DNA of 64,000 bases from Plantibacter flavus. Lineage in GTDB: Bacteria > Actinomycetota > Actinomycetes > Actinomycetales > Microbacteriaceae. Below, piece after piece: positions 10,312 to 19,985 of this stretch (position 1 is the first letter of the stretch; every line of letters begins with the position of its first letter). The notes beneath the pieces were generated by a model, which saw only the letters and a list, made by a program, of their open reading frames with translations, made no database searches and had not been told where the DNA came from. A program made the translations under genes and the position numbers. The stretch lies in assembly GCF_900177615.1 (NCBI RefSeq), contig NZ_FXAP01000001.1:812825-876824 (forward strand), in the 5' to 3' direction.

Positions 10312-11186
10312 CGGCCGTCCTCCCGTGATCGGCGCTGGAGACCCCGTCCGAGGACCGTGGTGGACAGGGCGGTCGCGACGATCATCAGACCGGGGAACGC
10401 CGTGAGCCACCACGCCGTCGCGAGGTAGGTTCGTGCTGCGGCGAGCATGGCACCCCATTCCGGGGCGGGTGGTTGCGCCCCGAGCCCGAGGTAGCTCAGG
10501 GCGGAGGCCCAGACGACCGCCTGTCCGATGCCGAGGGTCGCGAGGACGAACAGCGGGGCGACGGCGTTCGGGAGGATGTGTCGGAACAGGATCCGGGCGG
10601 GCCCGTGCCCGAGCACTCGCGCGGCCTCGACGAAGTCGGAGGAGCGGACCTGGAGCAGTTGACCGCGGATGAGCCGCGCGTATCCCGGCGCCGTCGACAG
10701 GCCGACCGCGATCGTCGCCGTGACGGGACCGGGCCCCGCGATGACGATCACGAGCAGCGCGAGCAACAGGCCGGGGAACGCGAAGAGCACCTCGAGGACG
10801 CGTCCCACGGCGAAGTCCGCGATCCGGCCGCCGACTGCGGCGATCGTCGCGAGGACTGCTCCGAGGAGCAGTCCGATGGCCGTCGCGGCGACGCCGATGA
10901 GCAGCGAGGTCCCCGCACCGTGCACGACCCGGCTCCAGACGTCGCGGCCGGACTCGTCCGTCCCGAACCAGTGCGAGAGGGAGGGCGGCGAGAACGCGGC
11001 CCGCGGGTCGACCGCCGTCGGCGACGCCGTCGCGAACAGCTGGGGGGCGAGCGCACAGCCGAGCAGGAACAGCACCACCACGGCCGCGACGAACTCGGGT
11101 GCGCCGAATCCCGACGACCGGCGCCGTCCGCGGCGGACCCGGGCGTCGGGGCTTCCGGATGTCGGGGTGATCGCGAGCCCGCTCAT
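10308..11186 (-). CDS. Peptide/nickel-type ABC transporter permease, DppC family
   Basis: 292-residue inner-membrane subunit with the BPD_transp_1 fold. After a basic cytosolic N-terminus comes a first helix (FVAAVVVLFLLGCALAPQLF), then the family block SHWFGTDESGRDVWSRVVHGA typical of DppC/OppC, about five more helices, and the EAA loop (EAARVLGHGPARILFRHILP) that docks onto the ATPase. Both ends overlap neighbouring genes by four bases (ATGA), so the operon is tightly coupled. The substrate class (peptides, nickel or other small cations) is not fixed by the sequence. Confidence 0.93.
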   Translation of the reverse strand: MSGLAITPTSGSPDARVRRGRRRSSGFGAPEFVAAVVVLFLLGCALAPQLFATASPTAVDPRAAFSPPSLSHWFGTDESGRDVWSRVVHGAGTSLLIGVAATAIGLLLGAVLATIAAVGGRIADFAVGRVLEVLFAFPGLLLALLVIVIAGPGPVTATIAVGLSTAPGYARLIRGQLLQVRSSDFVEAARVLGHGPARILFRHILPNAVAPLFVLATLGIGQAVVWASALSYLGLGAQPPAPEWGAMLAAARTYLATAWWLTAFPGLMIVATALSTTVLGRGLQRRSREDGR

Positions 11187-12160
11187 GAACCGGACCGCCG
11201 GATCCGGTCGCGTGGGTCGAGTAGCTCAGCAGCGAGATCCGCGAGGAACATGACGACGACGTAGGCCACCGCCGAGCTCAACACCACGCCGGTGACCACC
11301 GGGACATCGCGGACGGTCACCGCCTGGAGCAGCGTCCGCCCGAGGCCAGGCCGGGCGAAGATGGTCTCCACCACCACCGCGCCGCTGATGAGGTACCCGA
11401 AGGCCCATCCCGACAGGTTGACCGCGGGCACGGCGGCATGACGCAGGCCGTGCCTGAGGAGCAGGCCGGTCGTCGACTCACCTCGCGCGGCCGCGGAGAC
11501 GGCGAACGGTGCACTCCCCGCATCGAGCAGCGGTTCCCGCATCACCTGCGCCAGGAACCCGGCGACCGGGATCGCCAGGGTCAGCACCGGGAGGATGAGA
11601 CCGAACGCATCACCCGTGCTCACCGGAGGGAGCCATCCGAGCCAGGTGCTGAACAGCGTGATGAGGACGGTCGCGAGCCAGAACTGGGGGAGTGACGCCG
11701 CCACGAGCTCGACGGCCGATCCGAGTGCGGCGGAGACCCGCCCACCACGGGTCGACCAGACCGCGAGGCCGAGTGCGAGCAGCCAGGCGACCGCGAGCGA
11801 CGCCGTCGCCAGGATCAGCGTGCCGCCGAGCTGCTCGGCGAGCACCTGGGCCACCGGCGTGCGGAGGGACGCCGACTCGCCGAGATCCCCCTGGACCAGT
11901 CGGACCAGTTGCGCCAGGTACTGCACGAGGAGCGGCTGGTCCAGGCCGTACTGTTCGCGCACCCGCTCGAGCGCCTCAGCCGACGCCTGGGAGCCGGGGC
12001 CGCCGAGATAAGCCTGCGCCGGGTCGCCGGGGATCAGCCGGACGGCGAAGAAGGTGACCGTCGCGACCGCCCAGAGCACGAACACCGCACCGGCCAGACG
12101 TGCCCCGATCCGCCCGGCCAGGCGGCGGAGGTCGCGTCCCGAGCGGCCGATGGAGCTCAC
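11183..12160 (-). CDS. Peptide/nickel-type ABC transporter permease, DppB family
   Basis: 325-residue inner-membrane subunit, partner of the DppC-type permease. The N-terminal helix is followed by the DppB hallmark RLIPGDPAQAYLGG and a periplasmic stretch (YGLDQPLLVQYLAQLVRLVQGDLG), then the transport domain with an EAA-like loop near RGESTTGLLLRHGLRHAAVP. The start is GTG, overlapping the TGA of the binding-protein gene (GTGA). A negatively charged/basic short tail ends at 11183, overlapping the next ATG. Expected to form a heterodimeric channel with the downstream permease. Confidence 0.93.
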   Translation of the reverse strand: MSSIGRSGRDLRRLAGRIGARLAGAVFVLWAVATVTFFAVRLIPGDPAQAYLGGPGSQASAEALERVREQYGLDQPLLVQYLAQLVRLVQGDLGESASLRTPVAQVLAEQLGGTLILATASLAVAWLLALGLAVWSTRGGRVSAALGSAVELVAASLPQFWLATVLITLFSTWLGWLPPVSTGDAFGLILPVLTLAIPVAGFLAQVMREPLLDAGSAPFAVSAAARGESTTGLLLRHGLRHAAVPAVNLSGWAFGYLISGAVVVETIFARPGLGRTLLQAVTVRDVPVVTGVVLSSAVAYVVVMFLADLAAELLDPRDRIRRSGS

Positions 12161-13830
12161 TCCACGAGCCAGGCGTCCCCGAAGACCGGCGTCGACACCG
12201 TCGGCAGCGCGCGGACGCCCTGCAGTGAGGTGCTCAGCAGGAAATGGTTCTGCTGGTCGTAGAGCGGCAGGATGTAGTAGCCGTCGAGGATGATCTGCTG
12301 CGCCTGCTCGTAGAGGAACGCCCGCTCCTCGGGATCGAGGGTGTCGCTCGCCTGCTTCAGGATCTCGTCGAGCGCGGGGTCGTCCAGCTGGGCGTGGTTC
12401 GCGAAGTAGCCGCTCGGCGCCGGGACGATGCCCGAGGAGTCGTAGAGCACGCGGAGCACGTCCGGTCCCACCTTCGTGTACGGGGCGCTGACGGCCTCGT
12501 AGGCGTTGGAGCCGAGAGCCTCGTACCAGCTCGAGAGGTCGAGCAGCTCGAGCTGCACGTCGAAGCCGGCGTCACCGGCTCCGGCCTGGATCTGCTCGAA
12601 GAGCGACTGCTCGGCCGGGATCGACTGGTTCGTGCTGACGGGGAACCGTACGGTCAGCCGGACGCCGTCCTTCGTCCGCACGCCGTCCTCGTCCTTCTCG
12701 GTCCAGCCGGCCTCGTCCAGGAGCTTGTTCGCCGCATCGAGGTCGTACCCGAACAGGCTCTCGTCGGAGTAGGCGGTCGCCTCCGCGCTCGACAGCGGGG
12801 AGTAGGAACGCTTCGCCGTGCCGAAGAACAGCGACTCGATGCCGGCGTTCACGTCCGTCGACCGCACGAACGCCTCCCGCACGCGCTGGTCGTCGAACGG
12901 CGCCTGTCCCGCGTTCAGCTCGATCCGGTTCGAGGCGCCGGGGCGCGGTGCGTCCAGGTCGACGATCGTCTTCGAGTCCTTCGCCTGCGCGATCGTGTCG
13001 GGCTGCGCGTTGTCGATGATGTCGACGTCGCCGCTCTGGAGTGCCGCGAAGCGCGACGCGGAGTCGGGGATGAAGCGCCACGTGATGCCGTCGAGGTACG
13101 CCGGCCCGTCGTTGGCGGCATCGCTCGGTGCCGAGTCGTAGGCGTCGTTCCGGACGAGCGAGACGTGGTCCTGCTTCACCCACTCGTCGACGACGAACGG
13201 TCCGGTACCGACCGGCGCATCGCAGTTCGCCGCTTCACCGCGGGCGATACCCGTCGGGGACTCCATCGCCGTCCACGGCTGCGACAACGACTCCAGGAGC
13301 GCGCTGTCCGGAGCGGAGAGCGTGAACCGGGCCGTCGTGGCGTCGACCGCCTCGACCGACGCGACCTTGCCCACCGCGAGGTAGCCCGTGGACGACTTCG
13401 TCGCCGGGTCCTGCAGGTGCTCGATGTTCGCCTTGACCGCTGCCGCGTCGAACGGTGTGCCGTCGGTGAACGTCACGTCCGACCGCAGCGTGAACTCCCA
13501 GGTCAGACCGTCCTCCGACGTCGTCCAGGACTCGGCGAGCCACGGGATGATCGCGCCCTTGGCGTCTCGCGACACGAGCGGCTCGAGGAACTGAGCGCTC
13601 AACAGGGCCTGCGGGTAGTTCCCGCCGACATGCGGATCGAGACACGTGGGCTCGGCATCCCCGCTGGCGTAGACGAGCGTCCCACCGGCCTTCGGCGTGC
13701 TCGACGCGGCCGGCGTCCCCGGTGCACACGCCGCGAGCAGGACCGCGAGCGGAACGAGCGCCGCGGCGATGCGCAACGGACGACGCGAGGACGCAGGGCG
13801 TCGACGGGCAGGGGAGGGGGATGCGGGCAC
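12157..13830 (-). CDS. Peptide/nickel-type ABC transporter substrate-binding lipoprotein
   Basis: 557-residue SBP_bac_5 (cluster C) lipoprotein that delivers the substrate to the membrane complex. The N-terminus is a lipoprotein signal: RRRPASSRRPLR, a hydrophobic stretch and the lipobox LLAAC. The mature part starts with GGTLVYASGDAEPTCLDPH, typical of Dpp/Nik binding proteins, and ends in the expected C-terminal lobe. I chose the GTG at 13830 because GGAG lies 5 nt upstream and the signal peptide then starts normally; an in-frame extension to 14097 would cross the divergent regulator. First gene of the four-gene operon, facing a TetR gene across about 150 bp. Confidence 0.93.
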   Translation of the reverse strand: MPASPSPARRRPASSRRPLRIAAALVPLAVLLAACAPGTPAASSTPKAGGTLVYASGDAEPTCLDPHVGGNYPQALLSAQFLEPLVSRDAKGAIIPWLAESWTTSEDGLTWEFTLRSDVTFTDGTPFDAAAVKANIEHLQDPATKSSTGYLAVGKVASVEAVDATTARFTLSAPDSALLESLSQPWTAMESPTGIARGEAANCDAPVGTGPFVVDEWVKQDHVSLVRNDAYDSAPSDAANDGPAYLDGITWRFIPDSASRFAALQSGDVDIIDNAQPDTIAQAKDSKTIVDLDAPRPGASNRIELNAGQAPFDDQRVREAFVRSTDVNAGIESLFFGTAKRSYSPLSSAEATAYSDESLFGYDLDAANKLLDEAGWTEKDEDGVRTKDGVRLTVRFPVSTNQSIPAEQSLFEQIQAGAGDAGFDVQLELLDLSSWYEALGSNAYEAVSAPYTKVGPDVLRVLYDSSGIVPAPSGYFANHAQLDDPALDEILKQASDTLDPEERAFLYEQAQQIILDGYYILPLYDQQNHFLLSTSLQGVRALPTVSTPVFGDAWLVE

Positions 13831-13911
13831 AGGGACTCCAGAAGGCGATCGACCGGGTGCTGAGGGCCCGGTGGCGGCGTCGGACGAATTATTGGACGCC
13901 GTCTCAGAACC

Positions 13912-13917
13912 AGCATA
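13912..13917 (-). promoter_or_regulatory. Candidate -10 box (TATGCT) for the ABC transporter operon
   Basis: TATGCT on the minus strand, about 80 bp upstream of the binding-protein start, in the divergent spacer shared with the TetR gene. An AT-rich island (AATTATT near 13888) lies just downstream. No clear -35 box or palindromic operator is visible. Confidence 0.3.
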
Positions 13918-13955
13918 GAGCCTCGGCACCACGCCCCGACCCCTCGCACGACGGC

Positions 13956-13961
13956 TAGGCT
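13956..13961 (+). promoter_or_regulatory. Candidate -10 box (TAGGCT) for the TetR-family gene
   Basis: TAGGCT about 24 bp before the ATG, followed by a strong ribosome site GGAAGGAG (13972-13979). Confidence 0.4.
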
Positions 13962-13984
13962 CACAGGCGGCGGAAGGAGCCCAC

Positions 13985-14635
13985 ATGGCACGACCACCGG
14001 CACGGAACGCCGTCGGCAGACCCCGACGATCCTCCCGACGCGTCCTCGAGGAGGCGGCCGCCGAACTCTTCCTCGAACAGGGGTACCCCGGCACCACCGT
14101 CGATCAGATCGCGAGCCGCGCCGGCGTCAGCCGCAACACCTTCTTCAACTACTTCGGCTCCAAGAGCGACGTCCTCTGGGTCGACGTCGACGCCGCGCTC
14201 GCCGGACTCGAACGGGCGCTCGCCGCAGGTGGGGACACCCCCGCGACGGATGTCGCCGACGCCATGCCGTCACTGCAAGCAGCCCTCCTGGGCATCGCCG
14301 AGGAGCGCTCGAACGGAGCCGTGCCCTGGGCGCTCACGCAGATCGAGCTGATGGACACCGCCTGGGAGCTCCAGGCGTCGGGTCTCGAACGTCTGCTACG
14401 TCTCCAAGCCGTGCTCCGGGTGTCGCTCGCCCGCCTCGCCGTCCGCGCCGACGAGCTGACGATCCGGTCCGCCGCAGCGGCGCTCGCCGGCGCGATCGTC
14501 GCCGGCGCCGGGGCCTGGGCGGCCGCAGGTGTCGGCCGGGGGGAGCTCGGCGACTACCTCCAGCGCGCGATCGCACCGGTGGTGGACGGGTACGGCCGTG
14601 CCCTCGCGCGGATCGATGGGCCGAGGTCCTCGTAG
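13985..14635 (+). CDS. TetR/AcrR family transcriptional regulator
   Basis: 216-residue DNA-binding regulator. The N-terminal TetR helix-turn-helix spans about residues 18-64 (ELFLEQGYPGTTVDQIASRA, then GVSRNTFFNYFGSKSDVLW). The remainder is the all-helical ligand-binding and dimer domain and is not recognisable as to ligand. It starts at an ATG preceded by GGAAGGAG. It faces the ABC transporter operon head to head, so control of that operon and of itself is the natural guess, but no operator palindrome could be picked out in the spacer. The next gene downstream, ileS, has its own leader. Confidence 0.93.
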   Translation: MARPPARNAVGRPRRSSRRVLEEAAAELFLEQGYPGTTVDQIASRAGVSRNTFFNYFGSKSDVLWVDVDAALAGLERALAAGGDTPATDVADAMPSLQAALLGIAEERSNGAVPWALTQIELMDTAWELQASGLERLLRLQAVLRVSLARLAVRADELTIRSAAAALAGAIVAGAGAWAAAGVGRGELGDYLQRAIAPVVDGYGRALARIDGPRSS

Positions 14636-14666
14636 CAGACCCTCCTCGGAGCCGCTCCGCAGGCTG

Positions 14667-14672
14667 TACGAT
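14667..14672 (+). promoter_or_regulatory. Possible -10 box (TACGAT) upstream of the ileS T-box leader
   Basis: TACGAT lies immediately before the first T-box stem. It could equally be part of the leader stem, and there is no -35 match. Confidence 0.25.
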
Positions 14673-14872
14673 GGGACCATCGACATCGATCCGGCCATCA
14701 CCGGGGAGTCCTCGGCAGAACAGTGACCGCTCAGCGGGAGCCCAGTAGAACCGAGCGGGTCAGGCCCGTCACAGCCGATGCAGAGCGGCCGTTCCAGTGG
14801 AGCGGCAAGCGGGGTGGTACCGCGTCGGCAACGCCGGCGTCCTCGCAGGACCCACGAGACCTGCCAGGAGAA
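14673..14872 (+). promoter_or_regulatory. T-box riboswitch leader of ileS (tRNA-Ile sensing, translational type)
   Basis: A leader of about 200 nt with the conserved actinobacterial ileS T-box parts. An ultrashort stem I is formed by GAC (14682-14684) and GTC (14708-14710), enclosing the isoleucine specifier ATC (14685-14687) and an inner CCGG-CCATCA-CCGG hairpin. The conserved stem II block around CAGTAGAACCGAGCGGGT lies at 14741-14760 and is followed by GCCCGTCACAGCC. The T-box proper, GGTGGTACCGCG at 14813-14824, holds the TGGT (14815-14818) that pairs with the uncharged tRNA 3' end. No terminator and T run follow; the element ends at the ileS ribosome site (CCAGGAGAAC), so uncharged tRNA-Ile should expose that site rather than prevent termination. 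Confidence 0.93.
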
Positions 14873-14874
14873 CG

Positions 14875-17800
14875 ATGAGCTACCCGAAGTCCCAGGAACC
14901 GACCCCAGCCGAGTCGGCGTCGAACGGCGCGGCGTTCGGCGTGACGCCGTCGCCCAGCTTCCCCTCGATCGAGGAGGGTGTGCTCGCCCGCTGGGCCGCC
15001 GACGGCACCTTCCAGGCCTCCATCGACCAGCGCGAGGGCGCTCCGGAGTGGGTGTTCTACGACGGCCCGCCTTTCGCGAACGGCCTCCCGCACTACGGTC
15101 ACCTCCTCACGGGTTACGCCAAGGACCTCTTCCCCCGGTTCCAGACGATGCGCGGCAAGCAGGTGCACCGCCGGTTCGGCTGGGACACCCACGGTCTCCC
15201 CGCCGAGCTGGAGGCGGAGCGCCAGCTCGGCATCACCGACAAGCGACAGATCGACGAGATGGGGCTCGCCGCCTTCAACCAGGTCGCACGTGACTCCGTC
15301 CTCCGCTACACGGAGGAATGGCAGGACTACGTGACGCGCCAGGCGCGCTGGGTCGACTTCGAGCACGACTACAAGACCCTCGACGTGACCTACATGGAGT
15401 CGGTCATCTGGGCCTTCAAGCAGCTCCACGACAAGGGCCTCGCCTACGAGGGCTACCGGGTGCTGCCCTACTGCTGGCGCGACCAGACGCCGCTGTCCAA
15501 CCACGAGCTGCGGATGGACGACGACGTCTACCGCTCCCGCCAGGACCAGACCGTCACGGTCACCTTCCCGCTGGTCGGCCCGAAGGCAGAGAGCCTCGGA
15601 CTGACCGCCGTCCGCGCGCTCGCCTGGACGACCACGCCCTGGACCCTGCCGACGAACGCCGCGCTCGCCGTCGGGCCCGACATCGAGTACGCGGTCGTCC
15701 CGGCCGGTCCGAACGGCACCCCTGACGCCACGGTGCTCCGCGAGGAGGGCTCCTCCCACGCCGACACCGAGGTGCTCGGCGGCGAGTACCTCATCGCCTC
15801 GGCGCTGCTCGGCAACTACGCGAAGGACCTGGGCTACGACTCCGCGGCCGAGGCGCAGGCCGCCGTCTCCCGGACGGTCGTCGGGCGCGAGCTCGAAGGC
15901 GTCTCCTACGACCGCCTCTGGGACTACTACGCCGACGCCGAGTGGGGCATGGAGCAGGCCTGGCGCATCCTCGTCGCCGACTACGTGTCGACCGAGGACG
16001 GCACCGGCATCGTGCACCAGGCCCCCGCCTACGGTGAAGAGGACCAGAAGGTGTGCGAGGCCGCCGGCATCCCGGTGATCGTCTCCGTCGACGACGGCGG
16101 GAAGTTCCTCCCCGAGGTGTCCGACGTCGCCGGTCTCCAGGTCTTCGACGCCAACAAGCCGCTCACCCAGCTGTTGAAGGCGCAGGGCCGCCTCCTGCGT
16201 CAGGCGAGCTACGAGCACTCCTACCCGCACTGCTGGCGCTGCAAGCAGCCGCTCATCTACAAGGCGGTGTCGAGCTGGTTCGTCCGCGTGCCCGAGTTCC
16301 GCGACCGCATGGAGGAGCTCAACCAGGAGATCACCTGGGTGCCGGAGAACGTGAAGGACGGACAGTTCGGCAAGTGGCTCGCAGGTGCGCGCGACTGGTC
16401 GATCAGCCGCAACCGGTACTGGGGCTCGCCGATCCCCGTGTGGAAGAGCGACGACCCGGCTTACCCGCGCATCGACGTGTACGGCTCGCTGGACGAGCTC
16501 GAGGCCGACTTCGGCGTGCGCCCGACCGATCTGCACCGACCGTACATCGACGAGCTCACGCGGCCGAACCCCGACGACCCGACCGGCCGGTCGACGATGC
16601 GCCGCATCACCGACGTCCTCGACGTCTGGTTCGACTCCGGATCGATGCCGTTCGCCCAGGTGCACTACCCGTTCGAGAACCGCGAGTGGTTCGACTCGCA
16701 CAGCCCCGCGGACTTCATCGTCGAGTACATCGGCCAGACGCGTGGGTGGTTCTACCTCCTGCACGTGCTGTCGACCGCGCTGTTCGACCGCCCGGCGTTC
16801 ACCAGCGTCGTGAGCCACGGCATCGTCCTCGGCAGCGACGGTCAGAAGATGTCGAAGTCGCTGCGGAACTACCCGGACGTCAACGAGGTCTTCGACCGCG
16901 ACGGTTCCGACGCCATGCGCTGGTTCCTGATGTCGAGCTCGGTGCTGCGCGGCGGCAACCTGGTCGTGACGGAGGAGGGCATCCGTGAGGGCGTCCGTCA
17001 GGTGATGCTGCCGTTGTGGAACACCTGGTACTTCTTCTCGCTGTACGCCAACACGGCGGTGCCTGGTGGCTACGACGCCGTGTGGCGCACGGACTCCACC
17101 GACGTCCTCGACCGCTACATCCTCGCCAAGACGCGTGAACTCGTCGTCACGGTGACCGACCACCTCGAGGCGTTCGACGCGACCCTCGCAGCGGCCTCGC
17201 TGCGGGACTTCGCGGACGTCCTGACCAACTGGTACGTGCGTCGCTCCCGCGACCGCTTCTGGTCGACCGACGGTGGCGTCTTCGACCGCGACGCCTTCGA
17301 CACGCTCTACACCGTCCTCGAGACGTACTGCCGGGTCGCCGCTCCGCTCCTGCCGCTCATCACGGAGCAGATCTGGACCGGCCTGACGGGCGAGCGCAGC
17401 GTGCACCTCACCGACTGGCCGGAGCCCGAGGCGTTCCCGGAGGACACTGCGCTCGTCGAGGCGATGGACCGGGTCCGCGAGGTCTCCGGCGTCACCCTCG
17501 CCCTCCGCAAGCAGGCGGGTCTCCGTGTGCGGTTGCCGCTCGCCTCGCTCACCGTGGTCACGCCCGACCCCGCGTCGCTCGCGCCGTTCGAGGCGATCCT
17601 CCGCGAAGAGCTCAACCTCAAGGCCGTCTCCTTCGCCGAGTTGACCGACACCAGCGGCACCGAGTTCGGCGTCACCTCGCGCCTCTCGATCAACGCCCGC
17701 GCGGCGGGTCCGCGCCTCGGCAAGACGGTGCAACAGGCGATCACGGGCGCTCGGAGCGGCGACTGGTCCGAGGTCGACGGCACGGTCACGGCCGGCGGCA

Positions 17801-18243
17801 TCGAGCTCGTCGACGGCGAGTACGAGCTCGTCATGGAGGCCTCGTCGGGCGCCGCCGGTGGCGTTGCGCTCGCGCTCCTGCCATCGGGTGGCTTCGCCCT
17901 GCTCGAGACCACGCTGACGCCCGAGCTCGAGGCGGAGGGACTCGCCCGCGACGTCATCCGTGCCGTCCAGGACACCCGGAAGGCGGCGGACCTGCAGGTG
18001 AGTGACCGGATCCGGCTGCAGCTCCGATTCGAGGACGACGCCGACGAACGCGCGGTGCGCAGTGCCCTCGACGTGGTCGACCTCGCCGGCGACACCCTGG
18101 CGACGTCCCTGACCTGGTCCGACGACGAGGGCCAGGCTGGAGCGTCTGGCTTCGCCCAGTCGTTCGCGGCCGGGAAGTTCGGCAACGCCGGAGCCTTCAC
18201 GGTGACCCTCGCGCGTGCAGAGGAGACCGCCGATGTCCGATGA
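14875..18243 (+). CDS. ileS: Isoleucyl-tRNA synthetase, eukaryote-like (type 2) form
   Basis: Class I synthetase that charges tRNA-Ile. HYGH (the HIGH motif) is at residues 73-76 and KMSKS at 658-662, with the editing domain between. The length of 1122 residues, the [12 protein letters not shown] stretch after HYGH and the long C-terminal extension point to the type 2 class found in actinobacteria and eukaryotes, which as a class is little affected by mupirocin. The ATG at 14875 has a strong site (CCAGGAGAACG); a longer open frame begins inside the T-box and is rejected. folC starts 11 bp before the stop codon, so the two are co-translated. Expression should respond to uncharged tRNA-Ile via the leader. 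Confidence 0.97.
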   Translation: MSYPKSQEPTPAESASNGAAFGVTPSPSFPSIEEGVLARWAADGTFQASIDQREGAPEWVFYDGPPFANGLPHYGHLLTGYAKDLFPRFQTMRGKQVHRRFGWDTHGLPAELEAERQLGITDKRQIDEMGLAAFNQVARDSVLRYTEEWQDYVTRQARWVDFEHDYKTLDVTYMESVIWAFKQLHDKGLAYEGYRVLPYCWRDQTPLSNHELRMDDDVYRSRQDQTVTVTFPLVGPKAESLGLTAVRALAWTTTPWTLPTNAALAVGPDIEYAVVPAGPNGTPDATVLREEGSSHADTEVLGGEYLIASALLGNYAKDLGYDSAAEAQAAVSRTVVGRELEGVSYDRLWDYYADAEWGMEQAWRILVADYVSTEDGTGIVHQAPAYGEEDQKVCEAAGIPVIVSVDDGGKFLPEVSDVAGLQVFDANKPLTQLLKAQGRLLRQASYEHSYPHCWRCKQPLIYKAVSSWFVRVPEFRDRMEELNQEITWVPENVKDGQFGKWLAGARDWSISRNRYWGSPIPVWKSDDPAYPRIDVYGSLDELEADFGVRPTDLHRPYIDELTRPNPDDPTGRSTMRRITDVLDVWFDSGSMPFAQVHYPFENREWFDSHSPADFIVEYIGQTRGWFYLLHVLSTALFDRPAFTSVVSHGIVLGSDGQKMSKSLRNYPDVNEVFDRDGSDAMRWFLMSSSVLRGGNLVVTEEGIREGVRQVMLPLWNTWYFFSLYANTAVPGGYDAVWRTDSTDVLDRYILAKTRELVVTVTDHLEAFDATLAAASLRDFADVLTNWYVRRSRDRFWSTDGGVFDRDAFDTLYTVLETYCRVAAPLLPLITEQIWTGLTGERSVHLTDWPEPEAFPEDTALVEAMDRVREVSGVTLALRKQAGLRVRLPLASLTVVTPDPASLAPFEAILREELNLKAVSFAELTDTSGTEFGVTSRLSINARAAGPRLGKTVQQAITGARSGDWSEVDGTVTAGGIELVDGEYELVMEASSGAAGGVALALLPSGGFALLETTLTPELEAEGLARDVIRAVQDTRKAADLQVSDRIRLQLRFEDDADERAVRSALDVVDLAGDTLATSLTWSDDEGQAGASGFAQSFAAGKFGNAGAFTVTLARAEETADVR

Positions 18244-19612
18244 CCTGATCCCCGGAGACGAGTCGTCCGCGGCCGATGCCGCCGACGCCGTGTACCGCGA
18301 GCTCCTGGAACGACTGGGGGAGGCCCAGCCGCAGCCGCGTCTCGGTGCCACCAAGCGGGCGCTCGAGCTCCTCGGCAACCCGGAGTCGTCCTTCGCGATC
18401 ATCCAGATCGCCGGAACGAACGGCAAGACGAGCACGGCGCGCATGATCGAGAGCATCCTCCGCGCCCACGGGCTCCGCACCGGTCTCTTCACGAGTCCGC
18501 ACCTCGTCCGGTTCACCGAGCGCATCGGGATCGACGGCGAGCGGATCTCGGACGAGGCCGTCGCCAGGAACTGGGACGACATCAAGCCGTATCTGGCGAT
18601 GGTCGACGCCGAGCTCACGGCGGCCGGTGAGCCCGCGCTGACCTTCTTCGAGGCGCTCACCGTCCTGGGATTCGCCTGCTTCGGCGACGCCCCCGTCGAC
18701 GTCGCCGTCGTCGAGGTGGGTATGGGCGGTGCCTGGGACTCGACCAACGCCGCCGATGCCGAGGTCGCCGTCTTCACTCCGATCGACCTCGACCACGTGC
18801 AGCGGCTCGGCAAGACGATCGCCGAGATCGCGCGCACCAAGGCCGGGATCATCAAGCCCGGTGCGCAGGTGGTCTCGGCCGCGCAGCACCCCGACGCGCG
18901 TCAGGCGATCGTCGACGCCGCCGCGGCGGTCGACGACCCGGCCGTGTTCGAAGGTGAGGAGTTCGCCCTCGTGCAGGACGCCGTGGCGGTGGGCGGACAG
19001 CTCATCACCGTCCGAGGGCGCGCCGGCACCTACCCGGAGCTGTACCTCCCGCTCTACGGTGACCACCAGGGACGGAACGCGACGCTCGCGATCGCCGCGG
19101 TCGAGGCGTTCCTCGGCGGAGCGACCCAGCCGATCGCGGAGGACGTCCTCGCGGAGGGCCTCACCGAGGTCGCCTCCCCGGGACGTCTGCAGCTCATCGG
19201 CACCGAGCCGACCGTGCTCGTCGACGCTGCGCACAACCCGCACGGTGCCGCGTCCCTGGTCGCCGCACTCGGCAGCTACTTCGACGTCGACGAGATCGCC
19301 TTCGTGGTCGGCATCCTCCAGGACAAGGACGCCGCCGGCATCCTGACGACCCTGGCGCCCGCCGCATCCGGCTTCTTCTTCACCCAGTCGGAGTCGGAGC
19401 GGGCGATCCCCGCCGAGGAGCTCTCGCGCCTCGCCGCGTCGCTCGACCTGCCGGCGTCGACCTTCGCCGACACCCTCGACGAGGCCGCGGAGGACGCACG
19501 GCGCTGGGCTGAGGAGGCCCCGCGCCGGCTGGTCGTGATCACCGGCTCGATCACCCTCGTGGGCGAGGCGATCGAGGTCGCCGACGACCGGGAATGGAAG
19601 GCGACCGCATGA
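18233..19612 (+). CDS. folC: Folylpolyglutamate synthase / dihydrofolate synthase
   Basis: Mur-ligase family enzyme that adds glutamate to dihydropteroate and folates. The ATP-binding loop GTNGKTST is at residues 61-68, followed by [13 protein letters not shown] and, further on, [12 protein letters not shown] and LDHVQRLG(K)T, all characteristic of FolC; the C-terminal domain contains [12 protein letters not shown]. The 459-residue length is normal. The ATG at 18233 overlaps ileS by 11 bp and has GAGGAG at good spacing; an in-frame upstream ATG lies within ileS and lacks a site. The stop overlaps the next gene (ATGA). Confidence 0.97.
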   Translation: MSDDLIPGDESSAADAADAVYRELLERLGEAQPQPRLGATKRALELLGNPESSFAIIQIAGTNGKTSTARMIESILRAHGLRTGLFTSPHLVRFTERIGIDGERISDEAVARNWDDIKPYLAMVDAELTAAGEPALTFFEALTVLGFACFGDAPVDVAVVEVGMGGAWDSTNAADAEVAVFTPIDLDHVQRLGKTIAEIARTKAGIIKPGAQVVSAAQHPDARQAIVDAAAAVDDPAVFEGEEFALVQDAVAVGGQLITVRGRAGTYPELYLPLYGDHQGRNATLAIAAVEAFLGGATQPIAEDVLAEGLTEVASPGRLQLIGTEPTVLVDAAHNPHGAASLVAALGSYFDVDEIAFVVGILQDKDAAGILTTLAPAASGFFFTQSESERAIPAEELSRLAASLDLPASTFADTLDEAAEDARRWAEEAPRRLVVITGSITLVGEAIEVADDREWKATA

Positions 19613-19983
19613 GCGGCATGGCACGGAGCCGGGCTCCACGGAGCATCAAGCAGACCCTCGGATCGATCATCCTCGGCTTCGAGATGATCGTCATGTTCCT
19701 CGGCGCGCTCGTCATCTTCGGGCTGAAGGCCCTCCCGGCCCCGGTCGCGTTGATCGGCGGAGCGGTGCTGTGTCTGATCATCGTCGCGACGATCCCGCTC
19801 CTGCGATTCCGCTGGGGGTATTGGCTGGGCTGGGCGGTGCAAGCCGCTATCGTGGCTACCGGCCTGCTCGTGCCGATGATGTTCCTCGTCGGCGGGATGG
19901 CCGCAGCCGTCTGGACCTATGCGATGGTCCAAGGCGACAAGATCGAGCGTCAGCAGGCGCTCTACCGAGAAGCGAAGGATTGA
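19609..19983 (+). CDS. DUF4233 family membrane protein
   Basis: 124-residue membrane protein of unknown function with about four hydrophobic helices: IILGFEMIVMFLGALVIFGL, then PVALIGGAVLCLIIVATIPLL, the stretch after the RFRWGYWL turn, and VPMMFLVGGMAAAVWTYAM. The basic SRAPRSIKQTL N-terminus precedes the first helix. The ATG overlaps the folC stop by four bases and ndk starts 3 bp after its stop, so it sits inside the folC-ndk operon. The same folC-DUF4233-ndk order is usual in actinobacteria; the protein's role is not known. Confidence 0.9.
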   Translation: MSGMARSRAPRSIKQTLGSIILGFEMIVMFLGALVIFGLKALPAPVALIGGAVLCLIIVATIPLLRFRWGYWLGWAVQAAIVATGLLVPMMFLVGGMAAAVWTYAMVQGDKIERQQALYREAKD

Positions 19984-19985
19984 CC

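Noticed and set aside
13880-13900. AT-rich island near AATTATT as a TetR operator
   Set aside because: The flanking GGAC/GTCC bases do not form a consistent palindrome; it may simply be part of the promoter region.
14731-18855. A very long open frame (over 1300 codons) antisense to ileS and folC
   Set aside because: It mirrors the coding strand of a highly GC-biased gene; the protein is low-complexity Arg/Val/Glu/Gly-rich and has no family features. Similar antisense frames lie over the M3 peptidase (1197-2984), valS (4036-6339) and leuS (51568-54189).
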